Part shown: positions 60,616-64,000 of the stretch, piece by piece
Layout: each line of letters starts with the position of its first letter
Position numbering within the stretch: position 1 is the stretch's first letter
DNA from: Pithys albifrons albifrons
Taxonomy: Eukaryota > Chordata > Aves > Passeriformes > Thamnophilidae
Assembly (NCBI RefSeq): GCF_047495875.1
Contig: NC_092474.1
Coordinates: forward strand, 2,435,001-2,499,000
Reading direction: 5' to 3'
DNA: 64,000 nucleotides
Made by a program: the position numbers and the translations under genes
Notes under the pieces: generated by a model
What the model was told of the DNA's origin: nothing
The model's input: the letters and a program-made list of their open reading frames with translations, nothing else
Database searches by the model: none

Positions 60616-63164
60616 AGTGGGGAAGCCCAGCAGAACACCTGTTTCCAAGTGGCTCCTGGATACAAATGGAAGATTTGCAGTATTGTGGCACTGCTGTTCA
60701 TTTTTCTAGTTTTGTGGCTTGTCCTGCAACCATTTGTATGCAAGTCTGAGTTTGTGAGCAATTTCTCTGAAATCATAGAAGTATGATCTTCTGTCAGGCT
60801 GGCAGTGCTGGGCCAGGAGCTGCCTGGCAAATGTGAAGGTGGTGACTACGGATCTTATTCCCAATTGTTTGGACCACAGTAATTAACAGTCAATCAGGCT
60901 TGTGTAACTGGATTAATGACACCTCGGGCTCCCAAGACAAATGTGTGTAAAGCTGAGACCCCAAACTGAATCTGATCCACAGAAGGTTTAAATGAAAACA
61001 CAGGCATATGAATTCTTCTCCTTAAAGACAGTGGGTTCCTGCTGCTTTTCACCAACGTGATGGGGTGTTGGTTGCCCAGAGCAGCTCCTGTTCACCTCTG
61101 ATGAGAACAGAGTGACTGCAAACCTGTCCAAGATAGGTCCTCTCACTCAGACTCTCATCTCCTCAGAACTCCCTCTGTGGTTTTACATGTTCATAGAAAG
61201 ACTGATAAATGAAGAGTTGTTTCTTAATTAAATCCCTTTGTCTTTTGGCCATTTTTTTTCTTTCTGCAAAGGGATTTATCTTTGGTGCTGTTAAGTTCTA
61301 GAAACAGCCATTACAGATCTTGGGCTTATGGGAAGTTTAGTGTGAAGCAATAGCTGAGGTCTGTGGCATTAGGGGAGGATGTTTGAACACAGCTCTGAGC
61401 ACTAATTAGCTGCCCTAGGAGCAGAGAAATACTTTCTTCATTCCTACCAAAGGTTTTGTGTTAAGCACAGAAACTTTTGCACCCTGATCAGATACAATGT
61501 CTGCTTGGAGATAATGGTCTTTTTTTTAAAAAAAATAGGCACATTCAGGATTAAGATTTCACTTGGCCTTAATTAAGGATGTCATCAGTTGAATAACAAA
61601 TACAGTACTGGGAATGTCCAGGTGCCCTTTGGGGCAAGTTCACTCCCATTAAATGCCACAAGTTCCACTGGGTATTGATCTCCTGCAGTACAAAGCAGTG
61701 ACATCTTGAGGGCAGGCTGCAAGAAAAGTGAGGTTCAGAGCAATTTACTCCATCTGACTTTGGCACAGTGTTGACACAGCTCTGATCTGATTAAGGTTTA
61801 GAGGCAGAAAGTTTGTGTCAGCATGGAACGGTACTGAACACTACAGTTCTAGAACTATCGGAGTAAAAGGGATCGTTGCTGCGGAAATGGGATTATTTCA
61901 GTCTGTTTCTCTACCAGCCTGTTCCTCATCAACTTGAAAATGGTCATTCTTAACTTGATACAAATAGAGAGGCAAAATGCATCCCTTGGCCATGAGCCAG
62001 GCAGACTCAGCAGAATCTTAAAAGGAAAATAAAGCACCAATCAAGTTAGCAAATAAAAGTGGAGATTTGTGTCTTTCCTCTGAGGATAGTTGATGGTTTC
62101 CAAAAAGTTTTGTGATCAGAAGCCTTAAAATCTTCCAGTGAAAGTTGATTAGCACAGGAAAAATGCTCCACACCAGTATTTTAGTCTCTGGGACTTTTTT
62201 TTTCCTGGAAAGCTCAATCTAGTTTTGTAATATTTTGTACAAGCAAATAAAAAATACCATGCAAGACACAAGTTAAAATACTCTAACAAGCAACCATGAT
62301 AGAGACTAGTACCTCATCCTGTCAGTGCCTTAACCTTTCTGTGGATGGAGATTTATCTGCCTAAATGACAGCATGAAAAAATAGGGGCAGTTTGTTAGAA
62401 GGGCCTGATATGTCTTGCTAGACCCATGGATCTCATTATAAGAGAAGGAGAAAAATATAGTTTGGGGCATTCAGCCCATCCTTTGTCCTGAAATACAAGC
62501 CAGTTCTGTAGTCATGGGCCATCATGTGGAGAGGAAAGTGGACACTGAACATGAGAGTGAGGAGCTCATCTTAGGGAAGCTGAAGAAAGAGTGTCCAAGT
62601 CAAGGATGGCTTGTCCAGGAGCCAGGCCTGGGAATTGCTGTATTGGCTTGGGGTTGGAATGCCAAATGTGATTTGGTGTTCTGCCACCAAAGCTTCATTG
62701 GGTGTACCTGGGTTGTGGTGTGGTTGTAAGAACTGTTGTTGCACCTGAGCTTTCTTCCCTGGTCTTCTCGATGGAAAGCAGACAAGAGGTTGCTTCTTCC
62801 TTGCTCTGGGATGTAGGAGTGGTGACTGTCAGCAGGGCTGGGCCTTCCTGAGGTAACGTTAGCAAAGCCATGGGGATAGCCCAGGCTCATTTTGCAGTAG
62901 TCTGCGTCTGATGTGAATCAGAGGAGGGAACAGTGACATCAGCTGCACAGAGAGGTCCTCTGGGGCCTCTGGCAGTGCTCTTGTGAGATACAAATACTTG
63001 GTGGTTGGTATGTGATGCTTACAATACATGGGCTGGATCTGTGGGGCACAGACATCAGCTTTGGTGCTGGAGGAACCTGTGTAGTTGAACCTGTAGGTCT
63101 CCAACATGAAGTTATCTCATCACTGGACACACAGGCAAATGCTCTGTGTTTCTACAGAGGCAAA
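60616..63164. other. Unique non-coding sequence, no gene seen
   Basis: A T/A homopolymer junction lies near 61520-61538. Short frames on both strands reach 96 codons, with no domain. The sequence turns into a CR1 3' end at about 63165. Confidence 0.5.
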
Positions 63165-63768
63165 ATCATAGAATCGATTGGGTTGGAAAAGAGCTCCGAG
63201 ATCATCAAGTCCAACCCTTGGTGCAACTCCAGTCCCTTTACCAGATCATGGCACTCAGTGCCACGGCCAATCTGCGTTTAAAAATCTCCAGAGATGGTGA
63301 ATCCACCCCCTCTCTGGGCAGCCCATTCCAATGCCTGAGCACTCTCTCTGTAAAGAATTTTTTTCTGATCTCCAACTTCAATTTCCCCTGGCAGAGCTTG
63401 AGCCCGTCGTGCCCCTTTGTCCTATTGCTGAGTGCCTGGGAGAAGAGACCAACCCCCACTTGGCCAGAACTTCCCTTCAGGTAGTTCTAGACAGTGCTGA
63501 GGTCACCTCTGAGCCTCCTCTTCTCCAGGCTAAACACCCCCAGCTCCCTCAGCCTCGTTGCTCAGTCCCTTCTCCAGCCTCGTTGCTCTTCTCTGGACTC
63601 GCTCCAGCCCCTCAATCTCTTTCCTGAACTGAGGGGCCCAGAACTGAACACAACACTCAAGGTGTGGCCTCCCCAAGGCAGAGTCCAGGGGAAGGGTCAC
63701 TGCCCTGAGCCTGCTGGCCATGCTATTTTTGATACAGGACAGGATCCCATTGGCCTTCTTGGCCATGC
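63165..63768 (-). mobile_element. 5'-truncated CR1 non-LTR retrotransposon, second copy
   Basis: On the plus strand this copy begins with the reversed tail (ATCATAGAAT) and GGTTGGAAAAGAGCTCCGAG, then runs backwards through the 3' UTR into the end of ORF2. On the minus strand the [17 protein letters not shown] and AKKANGIL segments read clearly. The frame is broken. At about 63555-63590 the phrase CAGCCTCGTTGCTC occurs twice, where the other copy has a single, longer stretch, indicating a deletion or slippage. Homology ends near 63768 within the segment that the copy at 58 kb continues through, so this one is shorter at its 5' end. The two copies share subfamily features and lie in opposite orientation about 4 kb apart. 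Confidence 0.92.
63238..63768 (-). pseudogene. CR1 ORF2 C-terminal remnant, frameshifted
   Basis: The minus-strand reading from 63459 down to 63238 gives the last 73 codons of ORF2, ending in the same ALSA-IW terminus as the other copy before a stop. The part from 63768 down to about 63530 is in another frame and gives the CVQFWAPQF and RRATRL blocks. The catalytic reverse transcriptase core is not included. It has no activity and is listed to mark coding-derived sequence. Confidence 0.85.
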
Positions 63769-64000
63769 TAAGCAATAGCTCAGGGCAGAGAGTACACCAG
63801 GATTTCTCACTGGGCTCTGCTTTCAGCTGGGCTGAATTGGGTACCTGGTTGCAATTATTGGCTAAATGCACCTATACAGAGCAGCTGTAATCACAAAATC
63901 TATAACCTTATGGAAATCAGAGCTGCAGTGCAAGAGACCTTGTGGACTTGCAGTCTATCATAATAACCTCTTCAGGTCAATAAATGCTGTGAACAGGGAG
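63769..64000. other. Unique non-coding sequence to window end
   Basis: A short stretch follows the 5' breakpoint of the CR1 copy. Nothing recognisable was seen. Confidence 0.5.

Noticed and set aside
1..64000. tRNA, rRNA, snRNA, microRNA, CRISPR or bacterial-type operon features
   Set aside because: No B-box-like tRNA motif in the right context, no regularly spaced direct repeats and no known small-RNA sequence were recognised. The window is clearly eukaryotic non-coding DNA.

Overview
The window looks like about 64 kb of gene-poor, nuclear DNA from a bird, probably intergenic sequence or the inside of a very large intron. The strongest evidence is two clear CR1 non-LTR retrotransposon 3' ends. 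One carries the CR1-type tandem ATTCTATG tail. Supporting signs are low overall repeat density, CpG depletion, one relic of an ancient MIR-type SINE, and a few retroviral LTRs of a style familiar from songbird genomes. The placement in a passerine is an inference from the LTR style and was not tested by comparison.

Layout. 1-15.3 kb: unique sequence with no recognisable gene and three AT-rich blocks that look like conserved non-coding elements. 15.34 kb: a worn CR1 fragment. 16.60-17.23 kb: a probable solo LTR (minus orientation) with a 5-bp target-site duplication. 17.2-34.5 kb: mostly unique sequence with an old CR1-like relic near 20.0 kb, isolated exon-like signals at 27.88 and 31.29 kb, and a weak LTR-like promoter segment at 32.7-32.9 kb. 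34.55-35.16 kb: an LTR followed by a primer-binding site matching tRNA-Gln, the remains of the 5' end of an endogenous retrovirus. 42.40-42.60 kb: a small isolated CpG-rich patch. 49.92-50.21 kb: a second LTR-like segment (minus orientation). 50.61 kb: another CR1 relic. 53.84 kb: the MIR-like relic. 55.31 kb: a 61-bp CCAT microsatellite. 58.26-59.22 kb: a 5'-truncated CR1 (plus) covering the end of the reverse transcriptase. 63.17-63.77 kb: a second, shorter CR1 of apparently the same subfamily (minus).

No host protein-coding gene, tRNA, rRNA or CRISPR array could be supported. The only long open frame with recognisable protein content is the disabled CR1 reverse-transcriptase end at 58.4-59.1 kb. 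Everything else of 60-166 codons looks like chance open frame, often open on both strands in locally GC-rich stretches. I did not find an undescribed biological system. The most useful leads are the tRNA-Gln-primed LTR remnant, the isolated CpG patch, two exon-like segments with good splice-site context, and several conserved-element candidates that a cross-species alignment could settle quickly.
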